This document shows, in pieces, positions 42,629 to 51,523 of a stretch of DNA of 64,000 bases. The position numbers were made by a program, and so were the translations under genes. Position 1 is the first letter of the stretch. Each line of letters starts with the position of its first letter. The stretch comes from Rariglobus hedericola. GTDB lineage: Bacteria > Verrucomicrobiota > Verrucomicrobiia > Opitutales > Opitutaceae. The stretch lies in the NCBI RefSeq assembly GCF_007559335.1, contig NZ_VMBG01000002.1, forward strand, positions 798,501-862,500, given 5' to 3'. The notes beneath the pieces were generated by a model that saw only the letters and a list, made by a program, of their open reading frames with translations, was not told the origin of the DNA and did not search any database.

Positions 42629-43524
42629 TGCACGAACCCTTTCTCGCGGAGACTGCGGGTGAGGAGGGCGATTACGTCCTCGGAGGTTTCGGCTTTCAGA
42701 AGCGGGATCTGGTGGCGGCGGCAATGACGGCCGATCTCGTCAAGGTAGGCGGTGTAGCGCTCGCGGTAGGCGCGGCGTAGGGACTCGTCTACGACCACGT
42801 TGCGAAGGGCGCCGGTTTCGCGGTCGGTGAGTCGGTATTCGCCAGGCTCGCCGGGGTCGCCCTCGGTGGGATCGGCGATGTGGATGACGGCGAGTTCGTG
42901 GCGCGCGTAACGGAGACGGTCTAGGGCACGGATGGCGTCACCGGGATCGGAGCCCCAGAGATCGGTGACCCAGACGGCGAGCCCGCGATGGGGACGCGCG
43001 GCGATCCAGCGGCGGGCGGCGTCTTCGAGCGAGGCGGGAGTGTTGGTCGCGGTGCGGTCGGAGAGGAAACGGAGAACTCCCTGGAAACGGGAACGACCGC
43101 GACCCGGCGGGAGTGTGGCGGGTGAGGCGCCGTCGAGGGAAACGAGACCGAGGCGGTCTTGGTTGCAGAGCGCGATGTAGGCGAGACCGGCGATGACGCG
43201 ACGCGCGTGGTCGAATTTTTTCGGCGTGCCGAAGTCCATGGACGCGGTGGCGTCGAGCAGGAGATGCACGGGCAAGTCCTGTTCCTCGGAGTAGAGCTTG
43301 AGGACGAGCGTGCGCCAGCGGGCGTAGGCGTTCCAGTCGATGTGGCGCCAGTCGTCACCCGGGCCGAAGGGGCGGTATTCGGCGAACTCAATGCTGGCGC
43401 CGCGCTGGACGGAACGCCGCTCGGCGCGCTGGCGCGAGTTGACGAGCTGGCGCGCGAGCAAGGCGAGGCCTTCCAGACGGCGAAGAAAATCCTCGTCGAA
43501 GAGCGGGTCCGGTGCGGCGGGCAT
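42625..43524 (-). CDS. DUF58 domain protein
   Basis: 299 residues, typical length. The DUF58 core reads GASIEFAEYRPFGPGDDWRH, then IDWNAYARWRTLVLKLYSEE, followed by a VWA-like fold beginning VHLLLDATASMDFG. No membrane segments. DUF58 proteins are the constant partner of MoxR ATPases and VWA membrane proteins and are thought to act as adaptors between them. Here the gene sits between moxR (29 bases upstream) and the BatA-like gene (4-base overlap). Confidence 0.94.
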   Translation of the reverse strand: MPAAPDPLFDEDFLRRLEGLALLARQLVNSRQRAERRSVQRGASIEFAEYRPFGPGDDWRHIDWNAYARWRTLVLKLYSEEQDLPVHLLLDATASMDFGTPKKFDHARRVIAGLAYIALCNQDRLGLVSLDGASPATLPPGRGRSRFQGVLRFLSDRTATNTPASLEDAARRWIAARPHRGLAVWVTDLWGSDPGDAIRALDRLRYARHELAVIHIADPTEGDPGEPGEYRLTDRETGALRNVVVDESLRRAYRERYTAYLDEIGRHCRRHQIPLLKAETSEDVIALLTRSLREKGFVQ

Positions 43525-43553
43525 TGAGCGATGGGCGGGACGGAGGCCGGAGA

Positions 43554-44615
43554 TCAGACGCTCCAGGCGGCCTGGCGGGTCTTGATGAGCTCGGCGAGGA
43601 GCTGGTCAATGTTCACGCCGTCGGCCTGGGCTTCGAAGTTGAGGATGACGCGGTGATTGAGCACGGCGGGGGCGACTGCGATCACATCCTCGGTGGCGAC
43701 ATGGTAGCGGCCGGCCAGCACGGCGCGGACTTGGGCGGCGAGGAGACAGGCCTGGCCGGCGCGCGGGCTGGCGCCGTAGCGGGCGTAGCGTTTGAGGCCG
43801 GGCGAGGCGTATTCGGTTTCCGGATGCGTGCCCATGACGAGTTCCACCGTGCGGCGGCGGACGGTGTCCGGAATGGGGACGCGGCGGGCGAGCTGACCCA
43901 TGCGGACGAGCTCGGCGCCGTCGAAGACCGGCTGCACGCGAGCGGTGGTGGCGCCGGTGGTGCGGGCGAGGATGTTTTCGAATTCGGCGAAACTCGGGTA
44001 GGGGACGACGAGACGGAAAAAGAAGCGGTCGAGCTGGGCTTCGGGAAGCGGGTAGGTGCCCTCCTGTTCGAGTGGATTCTGGGTCGCGAGGACGAAGAAA
44101 GGCGCTTCGAGGCGGTGGGTTTCGCCGCCCGTGGTGACGGATTTTTCCTGCATGGCCTCGAGCAGGGCGGATTGGGTCTTGGGGGTGGCGCGGTTGATTT
44201 CGTCACCGAGGAGGAGGTTGCAGAAAAGGGGACCGCGGGAGAATTCGAAGCGGGCGGCGCCCTTGCCATCGTCGATGAAGATGCGCGTGCCGACGAGATC
44301 GGCGGGCATGAGATCGGGGGTGAACTGGACACGACCGAACTTGAGGTGAAGGGCGTCGGCGATGGTTTTGACGAGGAGTGTCTTGCCGAGACCGGGCACG
44401 CCCTCGAGGAGAACGTGGCCGCCGGCGACCATGGCGGTGAGGCAGTGGTCGATGATCGCATGTTGTCCGACGATGACCTGGCCGAGGGTTTCCTTGAGAA
44501 GTTTGAAGGCGTCGCGGAAGCGGGCCAGCTCGGCCTCGGTGGCGGGGTCGAGGTCGGGCGCGGGGACGACGGGATCGGGGTGTGACGCGGGCGGCGGAAG
44601 AAGCGGATCGGTCAT
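43554..44615 (-). CDS. moxR: MoxR-family AAA+ ATPase
   Basis: 353 residues, typical for MoxR. Walker A is GVPGLGKT, Walker B LLGDEINR, with the family-specific segments ATPKTQSALLEAMQEKSVT, FFVLATQNPLEQEGTYPLPEAQ and LDRFFFRL, and the C-terminal lid (GASPRAGQACLLAAQVRAVL). MoxR ATPases act as chaperones that activate or assemble VWA-containing complexes. It starts in an ATGA overlap with the upstream coiled-coil membrane protein gene, so all three are probably translated together. The client here is presumably the DUF58/VWA/TPR set downstream. Confidence 0.95.
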   Translation of the reverse strand: MTDPLLPPPASHPDPVVPAPDLDPATEAELARFRDAFKLLKETLGQVIVGQHAIIDHCLTAMVAGGHVLLEGVPGLGKTLLVKTIADALHLKFGRVQFTPDLMPADLVGTRIFIDDGKGAARFEFSRGPLFCNLLLGDEINRATPKTQSALLEAMQEKSVTTGGETHRLEAPFFVLATQNPLEQEGTYPLPEAQLDRFFFRLVVPYPSFAEFENILARTTGATTARVQPVFDGAELVRMGQLARRVPIPDTVRRRTVELVMGTHPETEYASPGLKRYARYGASPRAGQACLLAAQVRAVLAGRYHVATEDVIAVAPAVLNHRVILNFEAQADGVNIDQLLAELIKTRQAAWSV

Positions 44616-46195
44616 GGAGTTTTGGATACGGGAGACGGTGTTTCCTGGGAAGGGCGGATGAGCTGGAAATAGCGGTGGATCGAGCGGCGGTGCTCGAGCG
44701 GGAGGGACTCGTCCTCGACGGCCTCGCGGGATAGGCGGGTGAATTCGGCGATCTCGGCCTCGGTGGCATTGGCGGCTAGGGCCGGTGCGGCCTCGGAGGC
44801 CTTGATGGTGCGTTTGGTGCTCTCACCGTCGGCGTTGACGGTGCCGGTGAGTGACTCCTTGCGGGAGGCGGGATCGAGGGCGTTCTCCGCGCCAAGCGAG
44901 TGGTCGCCCGCGGCGTCGCCGATGCCCTTGCCGGACTGACCGCCGCCCGGGCCACGCCCGGGTTTGTCACCCTGCATTGCGAGCGACATGGGTTCGGTGG
45001 ATTCACCGGGCTTCTTGCCCTCGGCGAGCGCGAGACGGGCTTCGGAAAGGGAGCGGGAAACGGAGGCGAGGGAGGCGCGCGCGACGTCTTTGGCGGCGGC
45101 TTCGCGGGATTGTTCTGCTAGCGATGCGGAACCCTCGCCGGCGGATTTTTTGTCTCCAGTCTTGGCGGCTTCGCTGAGTTTCTTGGCGGTGTCGGCGAGT
45201 TTGGCGTCGCCCTTTTTGGCGGCTTTTTCGGACAGCTGGGCGAGGCGTTTGGCGGCCTCGGCGCCGGTGCCGTCTTTGAAGGCGAGTTTGGTGTCAGCCG
45301 AGGCGAGGGAAGCGGCGGCTTTGTCGAGTGCGGAAGCTGCGGCGGCAAGGTCACGCTCCTTGAGCGCCTTGGCGGCGGCTTCCATGCCCTCGATGCCGGC
45401 GAGCGCGTCGGCGAGATCCTCGGCATGGTTGGAGATGCCACTCTCGGCGACGGCGGCGGTGGCCTCGGCGAGTTTGGATTCAACTCGGGCAAGAGCGACG
45501 AGGAGTTCGCGTTCTGAGAGGTTTTGCTCGGCGAGTTTGGTTTGGAGTTCGGTGAGCGTTTCGCGGAAGGCATCCCACTCCTTGCCCTTCAAGTCATCGG
45601 CGGTTTTCTCCCAGGTTTTGGCGAGTTCGGCCAAGGCGGTGTGTTGTTCGGCGCGGAGGGCGGCGGCGGGATCAGGGCTGACGGGGACGGAGCGGGGTAA
45701 CAAGACGAGCGCGAGCAGGGCGGCGAGGATGGCGGAGCCGGTGGCAAAACCGGTGCGACGCGGCCAGCGGACGGGCCAGGCGATGTTCCAATCGGCGGAG
45801 GACGTGTGGGCGACCGCCTGACGGAGAATGGCGGCGCGCCAGGCGGGGGAGGTGCGATCGGCGAGCTCACGCGCGGCCAGAGCTTCATCGGCGAGACCGA
45901 ACTGGCGGTCGATGCGGGCGTGGATGACGGCGGGTGAGAGCGGACGAAGGTGACCGACGAGCCAACCGGCGGCCGGTGCGGCGACGGCGGCGGTGATCAG
46001 AGAAAGAGAGAAATCGGAGTTGAGCCCGGTCGCAGCGGAGCCGGCCGCGAGGGCGGCGAGCGGGACGGCGCAGAAAGCTCCCGAGACTAGGCCGGAGCGG
46101 GCGCGGGCCAGACGGATACGGGATTCGGCGCGGGCGATCAGGGACGTCCACGCCTGTTCAAGGGCGGCGGAATCGGGGTGATCGGGGGGCGACAT
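44612..46195 (-). CDS. Ala-rich coiled-coil membrane protein heading the MoxR operon
   Basis: 527 residues. Two hydrophobic segments near residues 38-85 and a third near 150-170 (TGFATGSAILAALLALVLLP) place the N-terminus in the membrane. A long helical, Ala/Lys/Glu-rich region (about 175-390: AKTWEKTADDLKGKEWDAFRETLTELQTKL, AEAAKRLAQLSEKAAKKGDA) is probably a periplasmic coiled coil. A Gly/Pro-rich linker leads to a C-terminal segment SLPLEHRRSIHRYFQLIRP, resembling the conserved end of large proteins that accompany MoxR-VWA operons in Planctomycetes and Verrucomicrobia. No enzymatic motif. First gene of a 15.5-kb operon; an inverted repeat lies about 100 bases upstream. Confidence 0.78.
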   Translation of the reverse strand: MSPPDHPDSAALEQAWTSLIARAESRIRLARARSGLVSGAFCAVPLAALAAGSAATGLNSDFSLSLITAAVAAPAAGWLVGHLRPLSPAVIHARIDRQFGLADEALAARELADRTSPAWRAAILRQAVAHTSSADWNIAWPVRWPRRTGFATGSAILAALLALVLLPRSVPVSPDPAAALRAEQHTALAELAKTWEKTADDLKGKEWDAFRETLTELQTKLAEQNLSERELLVALARVESKLAEATAAVAESGISNHAEDLADALAGIEGMEAAAKALKERDLAAAASALDKAAASLASADTKLAFKDGTGAEAAKRLAQLSEKAAKKGDAKLADTAKKLSEAAKTGDKKSAGEGSASLAEQSREAAAKDVARASLASVSRSLSEARLALAEGKKPGESTEPMSLAMQGDKPGRGPGGGQSGKGIGDAAGDHSLGAENALDPASRKESLTGTVNADGESTKRTIKASEAAPALAANATEAEIAEFTRLSREAVEDESLPLEHRRSIHRYFQLIRPSQETPSPVSKTP

Positions 46196-46296
46196 GGGGT
46201 AATCGGACCCGGTTGATCTATGCGAGGTTGCGTAGGACCGTCGGGCGAAAAGAGATCGAACGCAAAAAAGGTGCAGATCAATCCTTACCGTGTCAG

Positions 46297-46320
46297 GGCA
46301 TGTAAAATTAATGTCATGCC
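46297..46320. promoter_or_regulatory. Inverted repeat upstream of the MoxR/VWA operon
   Basis: GGCATG (46297-46302) and CATGCC (46315-46320) flank a 12-base AT-rich spacer, TAAAATTAATGT. It lies 102-125 bases upstream of the first gene (start 46195) and 76 bases beyond the COG0523 stop. The spacer composition and lack of a T-tract fit an operator better than a terminator. Confidence 0.4.
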
Positions 46321-46395
46321 TTGGCGTAAGGCAGGACGCTTATCCCCAAAGCAAGGGGGCTTCGGTGATGGAACCAAGGCCGCCCGAGCGATGAA

Positions 46396-47850
<1,455 letters not shown>

Positions 47851-47927
47851 GATTAAAGGAGAAGTGATGACTTAACCCAACAGACGATTGAAGCGCAAAC
47901 TGGGACGCGATTTGCGCGGCGCCGTGT

Positions 47928-48407
47928 TCAATGGCTGTGGCCGTGGGTGTCGTGGATGCCGTAGGCCCAGAGCGTATCGCGCCAGAGCACGCGGTCGCCC
48001 TGACGGAGGATGAGTTTCACCTTGGAGTGAGCGTAGGGATCGACGCGGAGTTTGCCCGGACCGAAGCGGCTGGCGGCGGCATCCCAGGCAAGCGTTTCGT
48101 TGCCGAAGTCGCCGGAGATTTCGAGGGTGGTGTCGGCGGCGGGCGCGGGGGAAATGGTGGCCGAAATAGCGGGGGCGACCCAGCCGAGCTCGATGGTGGC
48201 GGGAGCACCGGCGATCTTGATGTCGTAGAGCGCGCCTTGGGTGACGCCGCGACGGGCGTCGTGAGCTTCTTCGTCGAGGTTATGCTGGTAAACCGGGATG
48301 AACAGGATGCCACCGACGACCAACGCGACGAGAGTGATGGCGAGAAGCGCCTTGATCGACCAGCGACGGGTGGGGGCTACAAGAGTGGGTTCGTCGGAGT
48401 AGGACAT
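47928..48407 (-). CDS. Small single-span membrane protein with His-rich C-terminus
   Basis: 159 residues from the ATG at 48407 (MSYSDEPTL); upstream in-frame starts at 48425 or 48455 are possible. One membrane helix (LLAITLVALVVGGILFIPV, about residues 20-40) is followed by a beta-rich extracytoplasmic domain of about 110 residues (GALYDIKIAGAPATIELGWV, TTLEISGDFGNETLAWD, KVKLILRQGDRVLWRD). The tail GIHDTHGHSH can bind metal. No family recognised. It lies between the pseudopilin gene and the His-rich COG0523 gene, 77 bases before the latter, and probably belongs to the same metal-linked operon. Confidence 0.75.
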   Translation of the reverse strand: MSYSDEPTLVAPTRRWSIKALLAITLVALVVGGILFIPVYQHNLDEEAHDARRGVTQGALYDIKIAGAPATIELGWVAPAISATISPAPAADTTLEISGDFGNETLAWDAAASRFGPGKLRVDPYAHSKVKLILRQGDRVLWRDTLWAYGIHDTHGHSH

Positions 48408-48464
48408 GGGCAATGAATGACCCATGACGAATGTCCGCAGATCGTTGAAGAGCAAACTACGCTG

Positions 48465-49238
48465 TTACCATTCGGGGTAGTTGGGATTCCAGTAGCCGTT
48501 GTGGTCGGCGGGGCCGAACCAGCCGATGGCGAGGGCGCGACTGTCACCGCCGTAGTAGTTGGCGGTCTCGGCGGTGGAGTTGGGCAACTCGGCGGTCACG
48601 TGGCCGTCGCACCAGGCGATGTGGGCTTTGCCGTCGTGGCGGAAGTGGGTGCTGGGCTGGAGCGCGCCGTTGGGCTGGCCCGAAGGCGCGAGCGATTCGT
48701 AAGGCTCGGTGAAGGCGTATTCCTGCGGTCCGGTCGCGACGGCGAAAGCGGTGCTGGCAAACATCACGGTGCGTGCGGGACGCGGGAGGCGGTTGACGTA
48801 GGTCGGTTTGGTCCAGTCCTGCGGAGTGCCGCCTATGTAGGCGGAGTTGTAACCGTAGCCGCCGGTGCCGAGTTCGAAGGAGGTCGTTGATTTTTGCAGC
48901 AGATCGAAACGCGGGCAGTTTTTGACGCGGCCGCTTTCGCCGAGGTAGGGCGCGAGATAACCTTTTGAAGGATCGAACGGTTTGCTGCTGCTCTCGCGTT
49001 CGCCGTGCCAGCGTTTGCGGTTGTTGACCGAAGTGGCGGGCACGAATTGTCCACCGTGGTCGGAAGCGTAACCGAGGTTGGCCTGCGCGAGCTGGCGAAG
49101 ATTACTGAGACCGGTGATGCTTTGCGCGGATCCGCGAAGGCGACTGGTCAAGGGGATGATTATCACGGCGAGTATGCCGATGATGACCACCACCATGAGC
49201 AGCTCGATGAGCGTGAAGCCTTGGCGGGAGTTTTTCAC
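48465..49238 (-). CDS. Type II pseudopilin-like protein (prepilin N-methylation motif)
   Basis: I chose the GTG at 49238, which shares a GTGA overlap with the stop of the upstream PEP-CTERM gene; the frame also opens at 49268. About 257 residues. The N-terminus VKNSRQGFTLIELLMVVVII has the prepilin peptidase site G-FTLIEL with Glu at +5, followed by the hydrophobic helix. The C-terminal half resembles the H-X9-DG pseudopilins common in Planctomycetes and Verrucomicrobia: GGYGYNSAYIGG, and HFRHDGKAHIAWCDGHVTAE near the end. No secretion-machinery genes are adjacent. Placement inside a metal-linked surface-protein operon is unusual. Confidence 0.88.
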   Translation of the reverse strand: MKNSRQGFTLIELLMVVVIIGILAVIIIPLTSRLRGSAQSITGLSNLRQLAQANLGYASDHGGQFVPATSVNNRKRWHGERESSSKPFDPSKGYLAPYLGESGRVKNCPRFDLLQKSTTSFELGTGGYGYNSAYIGGTPQDWTKPTYVNRLPRPARTVMFASTAFAVATGPQEYAFTEPYESLAPSGQPNGALQPSTHFRHDGKAHIAWCDGHVTAELPNSTAETANYYGGDSRALAIGWFGPADHNGYWNPNYPEW

Positions 49239-50056
49239 GAACGGCGGCGGCGCGTCCCGATGAAGCACACGGATGCGAAACCGGCGAGCAGCGCGAGAGA
49301 CGCCGGTTCAGGAATGGCCTCGTAGCGAACACCGATCGCGTCGAGGTCGAAGCCGCCGGTGTTGAACGGCGTGGAGTAGGGATCGTTGATGATGTTGCCC
49401 AAGGAATCGTAACTCGCGTGGGCGGGATCGATGGTGCCGACGACATCCACGATGCGCACGTGAGTGATCGCGTTGATGTCGAGGAGTGAGCCGATGATGG
49501 AAAGCTCGGAGAGATCGAAACCGGTTCCCCAGCCGGTGCGGTATTTGCCGGCGAGGTTGTGAAGGTTGGTGGTGTCCACCGAGCCGAAGCCGCCGATTTG
49601 CGTGGTGACGGGTGTGAGCGAGACCGATTCGAAACGGAAAAAATCAATGCCGTTGGAACTGACCTCGACGAAGGCGAGTTCGAGGAAGGTATTGCTGAAA
49701 CCGTTTTCGAAAACGGCGAAATCCCAGCCCGCGCCGTTGGTGATGGGTTTGTCGAAAGTGAGGGTGATCCAGCCGCCGTCGCCAAGGCTGACGACTTCAT
49801 ACACGTCGTCTTCGCCATCGCCGCCGGGCGAACCGAGCGCGGAGTTTCCGGTGCCGAAAGACGCGTTGCCGAGACCGGGGTTGGCGATGTTAACGGGACC
49901 GCGCACGAGCTCGGATACGCCGGTCGCCCAAGCGGTGAACGCGGAGTCGTTCATGTGAATGGCCTCGGAGCCTTCGGTGCCGGCCGGACCCGAGTAAGGG
50001 CCACCGTGCGCGAGTGGAGCGAGGGCGAGAAACGAAATGATTACGGCGAGTTTCAT
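49235..50056 (-). CDS. PEP-CTERM surface protein
   Basis: 273 residues, signal peptide MKLAVIISFLALAPLAHG. The mature region is a beta-sandwich-like domain with GDGGWITLTFDKPITNGAGW, DFAVFENGFSNTFLELAFVE and ITHVRIVDVVG, reminiscent of secreted cell-surface proteins found with TonB uptake genes in Bacteroidota (from memory, not checked). The C-terminus is a canonical PEP-CTERM signal: IPEPAS, hydrophobic LALLAGFASVCFIG, RRRR. The start overlaps the end of the DUF4465 gene by ATGA, and the stop overlaps the pseudopilin start by GTGA, so three proteins are translationally coupled. Confidence 0.9.
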   Translation of the reverse strand: MKLAVIISFLALAPLAHGGPYSGPAGTEGSEAIHMNDSAFTAWATGVSELVRGPVNIANPGLGNASFGTGNSALGSPGGDGEDDVYEVVSLGDGGWITLTFDKPITNGAGWDFAVFENGFSNTFLELAFVEVSSNGIDFFRFESVSLTPVTTQIGGFGSVDTTNLHNLAGKYRTGWGTGFDLSELSIIGSLLDINAITHVRIVDVVGTIDPAHASYDSLGNIINDPYSTPFNTGGFDLDAIGVRYEAIPEPASLALLAGFASVCFIGTRRRRS

Positions 50057-50880
50057 GAGCGGCGGCGGCGGGTGAGTGCGAGGACGAGAGTGAACGCGCC
50101 GACGAGAGCGGCGTAGGCGGAGGGCTCGGGCACAGCGGTCACTCCGCCGAGCGCGAAGTAGCTGGGGGTGTTCATGCCGTAGTCGCCGCTATCGCTGGAG
50201 GTTAGTGTGAATTCCAGGGTGTGCACGCCGGTGCCGAGTCCGGTGAGATCAACGTCCGTCCAGTCGGTGATGATGTAGTCGAGTTCGTTGTCAGCGAAGC
50301 GGAAGTCGGCGAGGTAAAATTCGACCGAGCCGAGGGTGGCGTTGAACGCATCCTTGCCAGTGATGGTGAGCAGGAACCAGTCGGCATCGTTGCCGGAGAC
50401 GCCGCCGAATTTTTTGGCGAAGCTGTCGCCGTTGAGCATCGAGTCGTAGGCGTAGGTGGTATTGGTGAGCGTGAGCGACAGCGGGGTGTCGATACCGGCG
50501 GGAAGTGTGATCGTAGTGGGCCCGTCGTAGCTGGAGACGTAGGCGATGCCGTAGGGAGTGCCGGTGGTTAGAGCTCCGGGGAACGCACTGTATTGGTTGG
50601 CCATGCCCGCGGTGACGGAATCGGCGGTGGTCGAGTAAGCCCAGCCGGACCAGGAGCCCCAGTCGCTGTTGTAGTAGTTGACGAACTGCGCGCCGCCGCT
50701 CGTGAAGCCACCGGCCGAATCGGAGCCGTAGTAATATACGCCGTTGCCGGGGCCCTCGTAGGACTGGGCGGGACCGGATTCGGTCGAGGTGTTCACATCG
50801 AAAAAGTCGATGGTGAGCGCCGAAAGCGAAGTGGCGGCAGCTAGGAATACAGAACTGAAAAGCAGACGGATGACGTTCAT
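50053..50880 (-). CDS. DUF4465 PEP-CTERM surface protein
   Basis: 275 residues from the ATG at 50880 (MNVIRLLFSSVFLAAATSLS signal). The DUF4465 pattern is clear: early SYEGPGNGVYYYGSDSAG with GGAQFVNYYNSDWGSWSGWA, then GIAYVSSYDGPTTITLPAGI, NTTYAYDSMLNGD, FGGVSGNDADWFLLTITGKD and FYLADFRFADNELDYIITDW. The C-terminus VPEPSAYAALVGAFTLVLAL plus RRRR is a PEP-CTERM signal. DUF4465 proteins are secreted and of unknown function. It is the first gene of the operon, divergent from the Fur/Zur-like regulator, with an inverted repeat between them. Confidence 0.9.
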   Translation of the reverse strand: MNVIRLLFSSVFLAAATSLSALTIDFFDVNTSTESGPAQSYEGPGNGVYYYGSDSAGGFTSGGAQFVNYYNSDWGSWSGWAYSTTADSVTAGMANQYSAFPGALTTGTPYGIAYVSSYDGPTTITLPAGIDTPLSLTLTNTTYAYDSMLNGDSFAKKFGGVSGNDADWFLLTITGKDAFNATLGSVEFYLADFRFADNELDYIITDWTDVDLTGLGTGVHTLEFTLTSSDSGDYGMNTPSYFALGGVTAVPEPSAYAALVGAFTLVLALTRRRRS

Positions 50881-50916
50881 GAGCGGGCGTTGATGAACGC
50901 GCAGAGCAGGGTTGTG

Positions 50917-50944
50917 CAAATACAAAATGGCAGTGCGATGCCAA
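50917..50944 (-). promoter_or_regulatory. Predicted promoter with operator-like inverted repeat between DUF4465 and Fur-like genes
   Basis: On the minus strand a -35-like TTGGCA (50939-50944) and a -10-like TATTTG (50917-50922) are 16 bases apart. The inverted repeat TGGCA-N6-TGCCA (50928-50943) covers the spacer and the -35. Further out, TGCAAATAC and GTATTGTTGCA form a looser dyad with a two-base bulge. A repressor bound here would block the surface-protein operon. Confidence 0.45.
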
Positions 50945-51024
50945 ATTAAGTATTGTTGCAGAGCGTGTGAAGCGGAGATTGAGGCAGGTTGACGTGACTG
51001 CCGGACACGGGTTTATCGGTGGAT

Positions 51025-51459
51025 ATGCCCACCCCAGCCAAACGGATTCATGCCACGCGACAGCGGGTCGCGATCAACGCGGCGCTGGACGGTGCGAAAG
51101 GTCCGCTGACTGCGGAGGAAGTGTGGGTGCTCGCGAAGAAAGCGAAGCCGGGGCTGGGTTTGCGCACGGTGTTTCGGAATTTGCAGGAACAGGTGGACGA
51201 GCAGGCGTTGCTGCGCGTGGTGTTTCCAGGACAGCCGCCGCGCTACGAAAAACCTTCGCCGCGGCACCATCCGCATTTCGTGTGTTTGAAATGCACGGGG
51301 GTCTTCGATCTGCCGGGCGAGACGCCGGATGTGCGTGCGCAATGCGAACTGCCAGCCGGGTTCGAGGCGGTGGGCAGCGAGGTGACGCTGTTTGGTTATT
51401 GCGCGGACTGCCGGTCTGAGAAGACCGCACCGCGTGCGGCTCGCGCGAAGCAGGCATAA
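51025..51459 (+). CDS. Fur-family metalloregulator, probably Zur-like
   Basis: 144 residues from the ATG at 51025 (a GTG two codons earlier is possible). The N-terminal winged helix has ATRQRVAINAALDGAKGPLT and AEEVWVLAKKAKPGLGLRTV-FRNLQ, the Fur recognition region. The metal region has RHHPHFVCLKC followed by a second CxxC, YCADC, near the C-terminus, so the structural zinc site with four cysteines is intact. Fur, Zur and PerR are hard to separate by sequence. Divergence from an operon that ends in a His-rich COG0523 GTPase favours zinc. An inverted repeat in the shared promoter region is a likely operator and could also permit autoregulation. Confidence 0.88.
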   Translation: MPTPAKRIHATRQRVAINAALDGAKGPLTAEEVWVLAKKAKPGLGLRTVFRNLQEQVDEQALLRVVFPGQPPRYEKPSPRHHPHFVCLKCTGVFDLPGETPDVRAQCELPAGFEAVGSEVTLFGYCADCRSEKTAPRAARAKQA

Positions 51460-51488
51460 AAAAAGCGCGCCCGTTGAAGGGCGCGCTT
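51458..51488 (-). terminator. Rho-independent terminator of pyruvate kinase
   Basis: A perfect 10-bp stem AAGCGCGCCC / GGGCGCGCTT with the loop GTTGAA (51463-51488). On the minus strand it is followed by seven T residues (51464-51458), which overlap the stop codon of the Fur-like gene. It lies 36 bases past the pyk stop. On the plus strand there is no T-tract. Confidence 0.85.
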
Positions 51489-51523
51489 GATAGGGCGGAC
51501 GGTGAGGCCGACCGTTTCTGAAA

